From: Chryseobacterium wanjuense
Lineage (GTDB): Bacteria; Bacteroidota; Bacteroidia; Flavobacteriales; Weeksellaceae
Direction: 5' to 3'
Assembly (NCBI RefSeq): GCF_900111495.1
Contig: NZ_FOIU01000001.1
Coordinates: forward strand, 1,426,001 to 1,490,000
Length of the DNA stretch: 64,000 nucleotides
The position numbers and the translations under genes are program-made. The first letter of the stretch is position 1; the number at the start of each line of letters is the position of its first letter. The notes under the pieces were generated by a model that ran no database searches, had not been told where the DNA came from, and worked only from the letters and a program-made list of their open reading frames with translations. Below, in pieces: positions 7,614 through 16,151 of this stretch.

Positions 7614-8333
7614 ATGAATAAGTTATTTTTAGGACTAGCATTAGTCGCTGGCTCATTAGTCGCTGCTCAGGAAACAGTTGTTGTAGAAACTGCTACTATT
7701 ACCCCGGTACCGGAAAAACCACATGCAAGAGTGGGAATCAAAGGAGGTGCTAATGCGTCACAGTTCAGTGATCAGAAACTAAGCCTAAACAACCAGAAAG
7801 TAGGATTCCACGCAGGTGTTTTTGTGAATGTGCCGCTTTCTAATAAAATCAGTGTACAACCAGAAGTTTTGTATAACCAGATGGGTGCAAAAACCATCAC
7901 ATCATCTTCAGAAATCACTTCACCCACTACTACTACGAAAACTGTAAGTGATGTGAAAAACTATCTGAATTATATTTCAGTTCCTTTGATGTTCCAGTTC
8001 AGACCCGGAAGCTTTTATATGGAGGCAGGGCCGCAATTCAGCTACTTCCTGAACGGTAAAAATGAAGGTGAAACTACAATTACAAAAACTACAGGATCTA
8101 GTACGTCTACAGAAACGATATCTAATTCAGGAAGCGTTAATAAAGATATTGTAAGAAAGTTTGATATAGGATTGGCCCTTGGTTTAGGTCTGGATATTAC
8201 TCACAATTTGGGTATTAATGCAAGATATATCAACAGTTTGACGCATACTTATAACAATTATATTATGCCGGGTGTGGAATATAACAGCAAAACCAACAGA
8301 GTATTCCAGTTAGGATTGAATTACAAATTTTAA
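7614..8333 (+). CDS. outer-membrane beta-barrel protein, array copy 4
   Basis: 239 residues and the most divergent copy. The signal peptide is MNKLFLGLALVAGSLVAAQ, followed by a short Thr/Val/Pro-rich segment, then RVGIKGGANASQFS, ISVQPEVLYNQMGAK, YISVPLMFQF, YMEAGPQFSYFLNG, GLGLDITHNLGINARYINS and the terminal FQLGLNYKF. It lacks the GYYF signature of copies 1 to 3. A barrel of the same family with unknown function; it ends the array. Confidence 0.85.
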   Translation: MNKLFLGLALVAGSLVAAQETVVVETATITPVPEKPHARVGIKGGANASQFSDQKLSLNNQKVGFHAGVFVNVPLSNKISVQPEVLYNQMGAKTITSSSEITSPTTTTKTVSDVKNYLNYISVPLMFQFRPGSFYMEAGPQFSYFLNGKNEGETTITKTTGSSTSTETISNSGSVNKDIVRKFDIGLALGLGLDITHNLGINARYINSLTHTYNNYIMPGVEYNSKTNRVFQLGLNYKF

Positions 8334-8360
8334 TATACATAACCAATTTAATTTCAATGA

Positions 8361-8400
8361 AAAGGTCAGACTTAATATTTTTAAGTCTGACCTTTCGCTT
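8361..8400. terminator. terminator between barrel copy 4 and purF
   Basis: AAAGGTCAGACTTAA pairs with TTAAGTCTGACCTTT. The genes on either side converge, so it may serve both. Confidence 0.85.
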
Positions 8401-8416
8401 TATTTTTATTTAAATT

Positions 8417-9916
8417 TTAATTAAATAATTCTACCTCTTCTCCTTTTTCTACAGGATATTCTTCTGTGAAGCAGCCGAAGCAGTGGTTGGAAGAACCTAA
8501 AATTTCTTTTAAGTTTTCCACGCTTAAAAATTCTAAAGAATCAACTCCTAAATAAGCTCTAAGCTCTTCAGTGGTCATATTTGCAGAAATAAGATCGTCT
8601 TTTGACGGGGTATCTATTCCTAAATAACAAGGTGCAATGATTGGTGGAGAAACACTTCTGAAGTGGATTTCCTTCACCCCTGCATCTTTTAAGATTTTTA
8701 CCAATCTCTTGGAAGTCGTCCCACGTACGATAGAATCGTCGATGATCACTACTCTTTTATCTTTAATTTCGGAAATAATAGGATTTAGTTTCAGGTTCAC
8801 TACCCTTTCTCTCATTTCCTGAGTCGGTACGATGAAACTTCTTCCGATGTATCTGTTTTTAATCAGAACCGGACGGAAAGGAATCCCCGAAGCCTTCGCA
8901 AAACCAATCGCAGCCGGAACTCCCGAATCCGGAACTCCGATTACCACATCAGCTTCTACCGGAGCCTGGTGCCAGATTTTCTCTCCCGATTTTTCTCTGA
9001 TTTCGTAAACATTGATATTTTCCAGATAAGAGTCAGGTCTTGCAAAATAAATATATTCAAAAGAACAGATTCTCTGCTTTCCTTTCATTTCATCTGCCAT
9101 GTAAGAATGAAGTTTTCCGGGTTCGTTTTCATTGGTGTAAACAATTTCTCCCGGCAAAATATCACGTACATACTGAGCTCCCACAGCATCTAAAGCTACA
9201 GATTCTGAAGCGACAACGTAAGATTTTTCGTCAATAGCTCCTAAAACCAAAGGTCTGATCCCGTTGAAATCCCGGAATGCAAAAAATTTATTTCTTGTCA
9301 TTCCCACCACAGAATAAGCGCCTTCAATTTTCTCCATAGTAGCTTTGATAGCACTACGAAGCCCCAAATCAAGGTTTTTCTGGATTAATCTTAAAATGAC
9401 CTCAGAATCGGAAGTTGCTCTGAAAACTACGCCTTCAGCCTCCAACTCTGCTTTTAGTTCTTTGGCATTGGTAAGGTTACCGTTATGCGCTATGGAAAGG
9501 ATAATCTGGTCATATTCGTTTTTCGCGAAAAATGGCTGGAAATTATACTTCTTTTTATCTCCTGCAGTCGTGTAACGGGTGTGCCCGATTGCAGAATTTC
9601 CCATAAAAGCTTCAGGATCATGGATCTCTTTATAAACGTCCAAAACCAACCCTTCGTCTTTCATATTGGTGATTCTTCCGTTTTTTAAAACAGAAATACC
9701 ACACGCTTCCTGACCTCTGTGCTGTAACGCAAAAAGCCCGAACTGTGAAAGAGAAAACGTATCCAGATCGTTATCAGAATACATTCCGAAGATACCGCAC
9801 TCCTCATTCGGAGCATCCAGTCTTTCTTCTTCCTGCGTTCTGAAAAGATTTCTTCCGTAGGTTTGAGTTTCAAACTGTTTTAAATATTCACTTTTATGAA
9901 TGTCTAAACTTTTCAT
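8417..9916 (-). CDS. purF: amidophosphoribosyltransferase
   Basis: 499 residues; first committed step of purine synthesis (PRPP and glutamine to phosphoribosylamine). A propeptide of 39 residues precedes the expected nucleophile Cys40 in APNEECGIFG, which must be exposed by processing. The PRPP loop is VVIIDDSIVRGTTSKR. Cysteines in RICSFEY, IAPCYLG and HCFGCF correspond to the four ligands of the [4Fe-4S] cluster in the Bacillus-type enzyme, so this is the oxygen-sensitive form. The start chosen is MKSLDIHKSE; the longer frame runs into a heptad tract. It lies downstream of purC on the same strand. Confidence 0.95.
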   Translation of the reverse strand: MKSLDIHKSEYLKQFETQTYGRNLFRTQEEERLDAPNEECGIFGMYSDNDLDTFSLSQFGLFALQHRGQEACGISVLKNGRITNMKDEGLVLDVYKEIHDPEAFMGNSAIGHTRYTTAGDKKKYNFQPFFAKNEYDQIILSIAHNGNLTNAKELKAELEAEGVVFRATSDSEVILRLIQKNLDLGLRSAIKATMEKIEGAYSVVGMTRNKFFAFRDFNGIRPLVLGAIDEKSYVVASESVALDAVGAQYVRDILPGEIVYTNENEPGKLHSYMADEMKGKQRICSFEYIYFARPDSYLENINVYEIREKSGEKIWHQAPVEADVVIGVPDSGVPAAIGFAKASGIPFRPVLIKNRYIGRSFIVPTQEMRERVVNLKLNPIISEIKDKRVVIIDDSIVRGTTSKRLVKILKDAGVKEIHFRSVSPPIIAPCYLGIDTPSKDDLISANMTTEELRAYLGVDSLEFLSVENLKEILGSSNHCFGCFTEEYPVEKGEEVELFN

Positions 9917-9939
9917 TTCTATTTTTTCTAAATTTTGAT

Positions 9940-10030
9940 GATGGAAGCTGGGAGCTTGAAGTCTGAAGTTTACAACTAAACTTTTTAAGTTTTCAGATAA
10001 ACTTCCAGCATCCAACTTCTGGCTTCTGGC
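9940..10030. repeat. 7-nt-periodic tract between purC and purF
   Basis: Thirteen heptads in one register, with forms such as GATGGAA and GCTGGGA on the left and TTCCAGC and TTCTGGC on the right. The right half is roughly the reverse complement of the left, so the tract can fold back. It fills most of the 121-base gap. Confidence 0.8.
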
Positions 10031-10037
10031 CTAATAA

Positions 10038-10757
10038 TTATTTAGCAAGTACAGCTTTCAATCTATTGTAGATCTCAACATAAGCTTCAGTAACTTCTCC
10101 TAAGTCTCTTCTGAATCTGTCTTTATCCAACTTCTTCATGGTATCTTTATCCCAAAGTCTGCATGTATCAGGAGAAATTTCGTCTGCTAAAATGATCTCT
10201 CCGTCTGAAGTTTTACCCAATTCGATTTTGAAATCAACAAGGATAATATTCATTTTGTCGAAAAGATCGATCAGGATTTCATTGATATCTGAAGTCAATT
10301 CATACATCTCATCAAGCTCTTCATACGTTGCAGCACCTAAGAAAACCGCATGGTGATCATTGATAAGCGGATCTCCCAACTCGTCTTTCTTGTAGCAGAT
10401 ATCGAAGATCGTTACCGGAGATTTTATTCCTTCCTCCACTCCTAATCTTTGAGCCATACTTCCTGCAGAATAGTTTCTTACAACCATTTCCAAAGGAATG
10501 ATGGATACTTTTCTTACCAATTGCTCTCTTTCGTTCAATTGTTTAATGAAATGAGTCTTAATCCCTTTTTCATTTAAATATTCAAAAATAAGAGTCGTGA
10601 TGGCGTTGTTCATCTCACCTTTCAAATCAACAGAACCTCTTTTTTGAGCATTAAATGCAGTAGCGTCGTCTTTGAAACGTACAATTACCTGATCAGGATT
10701 ATCGGTTGCAAATACTTGTTTTGCCTTACCTTCGTACAACATTTCTTTCTTTTCCAT
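10038..10757 (-). CDS. purC: SAICAR synthase
   Basis: 239 residues, the usual length for the single-domain enzyme that joins CAIR and aspartate using ATP in purine synthesis. Characteristic segments are [13 protein letters not shown], the ATP/substrate-binding [24 protein letters not shown] and [14 protein letters not shown]. It sits between the DUF3307 gene (21 bases upstream) and purF on the same strand, so these genes may be cotranscribed. Confidence 0.95.
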   Translation of the reverse strand: MEKKEMLYEGKAKQVFATDNPDQVIVRFKDDATAFNAQKRGSVDLKGEMNNAITTLIFEYLNEKGIKTHFIKQLNEREQLVRKVSIIPLEMVVRNYSAGSMAQRLGVEEGIKSPVTIFDICYKKDELGDPLINDHHAVFLGAATYEELDEMYELTSDINEILIDLFDKMNIILVDFKIELGKTSDGEIILADEISPDTCRLWDKDTMKKLDKDRFRRDLGEVTEAYVEIYNRLKAVLAK

Positions 10758-10778
10758 TTCTTACTAGATTTATTTTTA

Positions 10779-11474
10779 TTATTTAATTAAAATTCCTGTT
10801 AAAACTGCCATTCCAAAGCTCAGTAAAGTACCTATTAATACATACTCTGTGAGTTTTCTCTGTTTGGCCTGTGCAAGGTCGCTGAACCTGAAAACAGATT
10901 TTGCAGCCACCATAAAACCAACGCCTTCCCAGTGATCCACCAAAATAAAAGCGAATACCAGTAAACGTTCTAAAATTCCAATATATTTTCCGGCACTTGA
11001 TAAAGATTCGGTTTGTATATTACCTGCAGTCTCCGGAACGGGTGTCCATGAAGACAATAATATTTTAATAAAAATCGAAGCAGGCGATGTTAAAAACAAA
11101 GCTGCCATTATTATTTTTAATGTTTCCTGATCTTTTAAAAATTCAAAATTGAATTCATTAAAATAAAAAGAAATCCCTGCAATCACTAAAACATGCAAAG
11201 CCTGATCTATAAAAAACCAGCCTTTTTTATTTTTAACCGTTTGAAAACTCAACTTACATGCATCAATAATAAAATGCGAAACTCCCACCAAAACGGCGAC
11301 CCACCAAAGTTGTACATCCCAAAGGAAAATAAAACTTAAAGCAGTGTGAATCAGAACATGAAGGTACAAATATTTGCTCTTCAGTTTACGGTTTTCCTTA
11401 TCTGCAACCCAAGAATTTGGCTGAAGAACAAAATCTCCGAGTAGATGTGCCAATATGAGTTTGATAAAAATCAT
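10779..11474 (-). CDS. DUF3307 membrane protein
   Basis: 231 residues with several hydrophobic segments (residues about 1-18, 40-65, 95-110, 115-135, 160-180 and a last helix at the C-terminus). The N-terminal LAHLLGDFVLQ and the HFIIDACK stretch match the DUF3307 family of inner-membrane proteins. The gene starts two bases after the stop of the SatD-like gene, a pairing I recall from other Bacteroidetes; function is unknown. The strongly coupled arrangement suggests the SatD-like protein controls or works with this membrane protein. Confidence 0.75.
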   Translation of the reverse strand: MIFIKLILAHLLGDFVLQPNSWVADKENRKLKSKYLYLHVLIHTALSFIFLWDVQLWWVAVLVGVSHFIIDACKLSFQTVKNKKGWFFIDQALHVLVIAGISFYFNEFNFEFLKDQETLKIIMAALFLTSPASIFIKILLSSWTPVPETAGNIQTESLSSAGKYIGILERLLVFAFILVDHWEGVGFMVAAKSVFRFSDLAQAKQRKLTEYVLIGTLLSFGMAVLTGILIK

Positions 11475-11476
11475 GC

Positions 11477-12082
11477 TTACAGTTCCGAAATTTTCTTTTT
11501 AAAATATAGATTGGTTTCTACGATCAGGTCATAGTTGGCGCGCTTCAGTCTCTGGCTTACAGACGACTGTGAGATTGCAAACTTTTTCGCAAGATCTTCC
11601 TGCGTGATATCTTTATTCATGATCATCTCGTGGATGATTTCTGCGGTCGCCATCGTCCAGTTATCAAAATCTTTGGATGACCATTTCAGTAAAATATTCA
11701 GATCTCTGTCTACAGAATCGTTAGATGTTTTGATGGATACGGTGTGTCCGTCATTCTTCAGATCATTCAGCAATCTTCCGGAATAGACATATGCCGTTCC
11801 GTTGGATTCTGTGATTTTTTCAGACGAAAAATTTTCTTCACCAATACCGATGGCAATTCTTACATCCAGATTTTCCTGACTTCTGATAAGTGATTTTATG
11901 GCTAAGAAATGCCAGAAAACGTCATCGATATTACATTTGAACTGAAATTCATCTCCCCTGTAGATTTCCCATGTTTTAGGAGCGCTTCCCCAATTTTCGA
12001 GAAGATTTTTAAGTCTGGTGATCCAAACCTCCGTTTCCGCATGTTGTGAATTTATAATATCTCCGGTAATGACCGCTATCAT
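11477..12082 (-). CDS. SatD-like protein with C-terminal helix-turn-helix
   Basis: 201 residues. The N-terminal part (MIAVITGDIINSQ, IYRGDEFQFK, DVRIAIGIGE) matches the SatD family and recalls a nucleotidyl-cyclase-like fold; the C-terminal 50 residues hold a helix-turn-helix (TQEDLAKKFAISQSSVSQRLKRANYDLI). It could sense a ligand with the first domain and bind DNA with the second. Three copies of a 16-bp repeat lie directly upstream and the first overlaps its -7 element, which suggests autoregulation. Family name is from memory; function is inferred. Confidence 0.7.
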   Translation of the reverse strand: MIAVITGDIINSQHAETEVWITRLKNLLENWGSAPKTWEIYRGDEFQFKCNIDDVFWHFLAIKSLIRSQENLDVRIAIGIGEENFSSEKITESNGTAYVYSGRLLNDLKNDGHTVSIKTSNDSVDRDLNILLKWSSKDFDNWTMATAEIIHEMIMNKDITQEDLAKKFAISQSSVSQRLKRANYDLIVETNLYFKKKISEL

Positions 12083-12086
12083 TTTG

Positions 12087-12094
12087 CAAATATA
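12087..12094 (-). promoter_or_regulatory. -7 element of the SatD-like/DUF3307 operon
   Basis: TATATTTG on the minus strand, five bases upstream of the start codon region. It overlaps the first operator-like repeat by two bases. Confidence 0.6.
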
Positions 12095-12166
12095 AGCATA
12101 ATTACTTATAAATAAAAGATATAAGCAGAAACACTTATAGATATTGGTTATTAGTGAATCTGCTTA
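12093..12166. promoter_or_regulatory. three 16-bp operator-like repeats at exact 29-bp spacing
   Basis: TAAGCATAATTACTTA (12093-12108), TAAGCAGAAACACTTA (12122-12137) and, on the opposite strand, TAAGCAGATTCACTAA (12151-12166). Starts are 29 bases apart. Each is a TAAG...CTTA-type dyad. A separate perfect 17-bp palindrome (TAAAACAGTCTGTTTTA) follows at 12181-12197. Confidence 0.7.
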
Positions 12167-12227
12167 TATCGATGATGTTGTAAAACAGTCTGTTTTAAAG
12201 ACTTTTTTGTAGAGTTATATTGTAAAA

Positions 12228-14090
12228 TTATTTTTTAATAAACTGATAAACCCTCTCATCCAACTTCAACAAATAAGAACCCGCCGTCAGGTTTTGAACA
12301 GCAATAGTTTTCTTATTTTTAAAAGGTAAATTTTCAGAATAAATCAATTTTCCGGAGAAATCCAGAATCTGAGCAGATTTTACATTTTCAACCTTTCCAT
12401 TCACAAAAATATGGTCGTAAACAGGATTTGGATAAATTTTAAATTCATTTCCGGCTAAGATCACATCAGAAGCAGAAAGCGTTCCTAAATTCTGGCAATA
12501 ATTGCTTGCATAAGAGTCCCACTCGGAAATGTTAAAACTTGTGGTTGGCTGATTGACACTCGCCTTTCTATACAGAGAAACATTTCCTAAAGTTGAAGAA
12601 TTATTCGTGCTTGAAATACCGATCGCGTCAACGGTAGAGTTTTTATATCTCAATTCCAGATACTGACTTCCGGAAAAGGTCATTTGCGGAGCTGCCGTTA
12701 CAAATTTAGCCTGATTAATGGTATAGCATGAGAAATTCGCGTCAGGATGCAGCACGACAAAAGTTTCATTGTTCTGAACAATACCTTCCAACTCGTAAGG
12801 ATCAGGAAAATAATAATTGCCTCCGCTCGGGAATTGAATGGATAATCTGTAGTCGTTCAAATTCACAGGATGCCCTGTTTTATTGGTGATTTCCAGACCT
12901 TTATTGTTTGAAGTCCCTTCCAGATATTTTGAAACAAATAAATCTTTAGCATAAATATCAGAAGTCATAGTTGTTGTAGAAACCGTATTGCTGTCAGGTG
13001 AAAGCAGATAGCCGTTATCATAAGCCTTTACCGTAAAATTATACGTTGTAGAAGGCGTTAAATGATCTATACTGAACGTGGTATTTTTCGTTGCGCCAAC
13101 CAAAGTTCCGTTTTGGTAAATTTTATAGCCAATCACATCCGTGCTTGAACTCGGAGCCCAGCTCAGGGTGGCAAAATAAGCGCTGTTTTGGGTAACCGCT
13201 ACATTTGTCGGGGTTTCAGGAGCCGCAGCATCAGGAGTTTGTCCCCAGATTGTATTGACCCAGGCAGGATTATCGATGAAAGGATTTCTGTTTTTTTGTA
13301 AAGTATACACCACATTATTCCTGTCGATTTCCCTTTGAGAAACAGGATCCTGATTGTGCCACTGAAGAAGCATTGCAATGTATGCAGGATCGTAAGAACG
13401 CTCTTCCGTTCCATCAAGCGGATTGGTATCAGAAGCAGGATTTGCATTATTATTAAAATTAAAAGTACCCAATTTTCCTTCATATCTTACCGCAAAATAG
13501 AGTAAACTTCTCGCTACATCTCCTTTAAATTCATTAATTGGTTCATAAACCCGACCAGTGTAAGTCACACCGGGAATGGCACAATTTCCGATTCTGGAAG
13601 TATTGGTAAACGTATAATATATAGTAGAACCTACAATTCCATAGGGATAATTGCTTCGCAACTGATTAATTCTCGCATCCGTCGGAACTACATAAAACAT
13701 ATCGGAATACATCGGATAATTGCTGTAAAATGTACTTTGAGGCATCATATGTTCCCTATTCCATCCTAGACCTTCCGATCCTGCACTTCCAATAATATTT
13801 GCCGTTGTATATTCATACGAATCCGGACCTGTCGGGATCTCAGAATAGATATCTAATAATATAGTAGTATTGGTAGCATCGTGATCGTAATATTTATCCA
13901 AATCTGTCTGATTATAGTAATTGGTAAGGTCACCATAATGCCAGTTGATATTCTTCGCCGAAATAATATCATGAAGTTTCGATTTCAAGGCATAGCCCGT
14001 TAAACCTGCTGTTCCATCGTAATATCCTGCAGGAATCTGTGCCGCAAAATAAGATGAAATTAAAAGTAAAGGAAATAAAAGTTTTTTCAT
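12228..14090 (-). CDS. secreted endonuclease I with fibronectin, lamin-tail and T9SS sorting domains
   Basis: 620 residues. Signal peptide 1-18 (ending FAAQ); endonuclease I domain about 20-275 with the nuclease motif GWNREHMMPQSTF (catalytic His) and YDPAYIAMLLQWH; a fibronectin type III domain about 290-375 (PETPTNVAV to NTVSTTTM); a lamin-tail-like domain about 380-510; and a T9SS sorting domain at the end (FKIYPNPVYDHIFVNG, TAGSYLLKL). It should be exported through Sec and type IX secretion and degrade extracellular nucleic acid. Monocistronic, minus strand. Confidence 0.9.
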   Translation of the reverse strand: MKKLLFPLLLISSYFAAQIPAGYYDGTAGLTGYALKSKLHDIISAKNINWHYGDLTNYYNQTDLDKYYDHDATNTTILLDIYSEIPTGPDSYEYTTANIIGSAGSEGLGWNREHMMPQSTFYSNYPMYSDMFYVVPTDARINQLRSNYPYGIVGSTIYYTFTNTSRIGNCAIPGVTYTGRVYEPINEFKGDVARSLLYFAVRYEGKLGTFNFNNNANPASDTNPLDGTEERSYDPAYIAMLLQWHNQDPVSQREIDRNNVVYTLQKNRNPFIDNPAWVNTIWGQTPDAAAPETPTNVAVTQNSAYFATLSWAPSSSTDVIGYKIYQNGTLVGATKNTTFSIDHLTPSTTYNFTVKAYDNGYLLSPDSNTVSTTTMTSDIYAKDLFVSKYLEGTSNNKGLEITNKTGHPVNLNDYRLSIQFPSGGNYYFPDPYELEGIVQNNETFVVLHPDANFSCYTINQAKFVTAAPQMTFSGSQYLELRYKNSTVDAIGISSTNNSSTLGNVSLYRKASVNQPTTSFNISEWDSYASNYCQNLGTLSASDVILAGNEFKIYPNPVYDHIFVNGKVENVKSAQILDFSGKLIYSENLPFKNKKTIAVQNLTAGSYLLKLDERVYQFIKK

Positions 14091-14233
14091 GCTCTTAAAA
14101 AAATGGGTGACTAAAATAGTAAATAAATATACTTAAAGTTCGGAATTTTTTATTAAAAAATGGTTAATTCTTAAAATATAAAAAATTGAAAATTAAAGTT
14201 TTGCGAAAGGCGTGCTATGGTTTGAATAATTTT

Positions 14234-14264
14234 TTTGGACGTTCAGCCAATTTGGTTATCTTTG
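14234..14264 (+). promoter_or_regulatory. Bacteroidetes promoter of the acyl-CoA dehydrogenase gene
   Basis: TTTG at 14234-14237, exactly 19 bases, then TATCTTTG at 14257-14264. A textbook match; predicted start near 14271. Confidence 0.75.
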
Positions 14265-14284
14265 GGAACTAACTATTTATCTAT

Positions 14285-15424
14285 ATGAATACAGAGACTA
14301 TTGACAATATCAAAATGATAGCGGAAACGGCAAAAGAATTTGCTGAAAAGAATATTAGACCTAATATTATGGAGTGGGATGAAAGTCAGACTTTCCCGAA
14401 AGATTTATTTCATCAGTTAGGAGAAATGGGTTTTATGGGGATCGTGATTCCTGAGCAATATGGAGGTTCTGGTCTTGGTTATCATGAGTATGTCACAATC
14501 CTTGATGAGATTTCTCAGGTAGATCCGTCTATCGGGCTTTCGGTAGCAGCGCACAATTCACTTTGTACTAATCATATTTATGAATTCGGAAACGAAGAAC
14601 AAAGAAATAAATGGCTTCCTCAGCTGGCTTCTGGTAAAGTAATCGGAGCTTGGGGACTTACGGAGCACAATACAGGTTCAGATTCAGGAGGAATGTCTAC
14701 TACAGCCGTAAAAGACGGTGACGAATGGATCATTAATGGTGCTAAAAACTTCATCACTCATGCTATTTCCGGTGACATCGCCGTGGTAATGACAAGAACG
14801 GGTGAAAAAGGTGCAAAAAACAATTCAACAGCTTTCGTATTAGAAAAAGGAATGGCTGGCTTCACTTCCGGTAAAAAAGAAAATAAACTGGGAATGAGAG
14901 CTTCTGAAACAGCGGAATTGATTTTCGATAACGTTCGTGTTCCTGATTCTCACAGATTGGGAGAAGTGGGAGAAGGTTTCAAACAGGCTATGAAAATCCT
15001 TGACGGAGGTAGAATTTCTATCGCTGCTTTAAGTTTAGGAACAGCAAGAGGAGCTTACAAAGCTGCTTTAAAATATGCTAAAGAAAGACACCAGTTCGGA
15101 AAATCGATTTCAGAATTCCAGGCGATCAACTTCATGTTGGCAGATATGGCAACAGAAATCGACGCTGCAGAACTTCTTATCCACAGAGCTTCTACTTTGA
15201 AAAATGCGAAACAAAAAATGACAAGAGAAGGAGCTATGGCAAAACTATATGCTTCAGAAGCTTGTGTAAGAATTTCAAACAATGCAGTTCAGATTTTCGG
15301 CGGATACGGATATACAAAGGACTTCCCTGCTGAAAAATTCTACAGAGATTCTAAGCTTTGCACGATCGGTGAAGGTACTTCTGAGATCCAGAGACTGGTA
15401 ATCGGAAGAGATATCACGAAATAA
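14285..15424 (+). CDS. acyl-CoA dehydrogenase
   Basis: 379 residues, standard length for the short/medium-chain FAD enzymes that introduce the trans-2 double bond in fatty-acid or branched-chain acyl-CoA oxidation. Seen are the N-terminal helical domain, the FAD-side signatures WGLTEHNTGSDSGGMST and NGAKNFITHA, and the C-terminal QIFGGYGYTKDFPAEKFYRD with catalytic Glu in GEGTSEIQ. The exact substrate chain cannot be told. The DinB gene follows after 25 bases on the same strand. Confidence 0.92.
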   Translation: MNTETIDNIKMIAETAKEFAEKNIRPNIMEWDESQTFPKDLFHQLGEMGFMGIVIPEQYGGSGLGYHEYVTILDEISQVDPSIGLSVAAHNSLCTNHIYEFGNEEQRNKWLPQLASGKVIGAWGLTEHNTGSDSGGMSTTAVKDGDEWIINGAKNFITHAISGDIAVVMTRTGEKGAKNNSTAFVLEKGMAGFTSGKKENKLGMRASETAELIFDNVRVPDSHRLGEVGEGFKQAMKILDGGRISIAALSLGTARGAYKAALKYAKERHQFGKSISEFQAINFMLADMATEIDAAELLIHRASTLKNAKQKMTREGAMAKLYASEACVRISNNAVQIFGGYGYTKDFPAEKFYRDSKLCTIGEGTSEIQRLVIGRDITK

Positions 15425-15449
15425 AATTATTTTAAAAAAAAACATACAA

Positions 15450-15947
15450 ATGATCAAACAGGCATTATTAGGTGAGTTTCTGTATGAAGCAGAAAGCACA
15501 AGAAAACTTTTACAGGCAATTCCGGACAGCGCTTTGGATTTTAAACCTTCTGAAATCAACTGGACAACAGGTCAATTGGCTTCTCACATTGCAGAAGTTT
15601 ATAATTGGTTTGATTCTACTTTTAATGAGGATGTTTTCGATATGGGAACATATCAGTATGACAAAGGAGATATCTCTAAGGCAGAAAATATTGTAGCAAA
15701 GTTTGAGGAAAATGTTGCTAAAGCTAAACAAGTTTTAGAAAACTCAGACGAAAATACTTATTTTAATGAATGGAGAATGGAAATGGGCGGAAATACACTC
15801 TTCCCTCCTATGCCGAGAATTCAGGTGATTCGCTCGTTTTTGTACAATCATTTGTATCATCACAGAGGTGAGTTGGTAGTTTATTTAAGATCTACAGGAA
15901 ATAAAGTTCCCGGATTGTACGGACCAACTGCTGACGACAAGTTCTAA
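15450..15947 (+). CDS. DinB-family metal-binding protein
   Basis: 165 residues with the four-helix DinB fold: LASHIAEVYNWF carries the first metal His and FLYNHLYHHRGELVVYLR the C-terminal pair. Such proteins are thiol-dependent transferases or isomerases using mycothiol, bacillithiol or glutathione. Similar to, but distinct from, the YfiT-like protein at 793-1329. It is probably cotranscribed with the acyl-CoA dehydrogenase and is followed by a strong terminator. Substrate unknown. Confidence 0.8.
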   Translation: MIKQALLGEFLYEAESTRKLLQAIPDSALDFKPSEINWTTGQLASHIAEVYNWFDSTFNEDVFDMGTYQYDKGDISKAENIVAKFEENVAKAKQVLENSDENTYFNEWRMEMGGNTLFPPMPRIQVIRSFLYNHLYHHRGELVVYLRSTGNKVPGLYGPTADDKF

Positions 15948-15973
15948 AAATTTAGAATTATCATTAATAAACC

Positions 15974-16013
15974 AAATAGCACACGTATTTCGCGTGTGCT
16001 ATTTTCTTTTTTT
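15974..16013 (+). terminator. terminator after the DinB gene
   Basis: AAATAGCACACG pairs with CGTGTGCTATTT, then a T-rich tail. Confidence 0.9.
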
Positions 16014-16090
16014 GAGAAAATAAAAATTCAAACATATTCAATGTATTGCATAATATTTTAAATGAATAGTCTAAAATTTTCTTAAAAAAT

Positions 16091-16124
16091 TTTGTTTTTC
16101 ATAATTAAATTTTTATTAGCTTTG
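16091..16124 (+). promoter_or_regulatory. promoter of the T9SS metalloprotease gene
   Basis: TTTG at 16091-16094 and TAGCTTTG at 16117-16124, spacing 22. This places the start codon at 16152, not at the upstream TTG. Confidence 0.55.
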
Positions 16125-16151
16125 ATATTCCACAATCAAAAGAGAATTTAT

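Noticed and set aside
9917..10015. N-terminal extension of purF
   Set aside because: The added residues are encoded by the heptad tract and precede the expected MKSLDIHK start.
9940..10030. CRISPR array
   Set aside because: Units are 7 bases, degenerate, without spacers, and no cas genes are present in the window.
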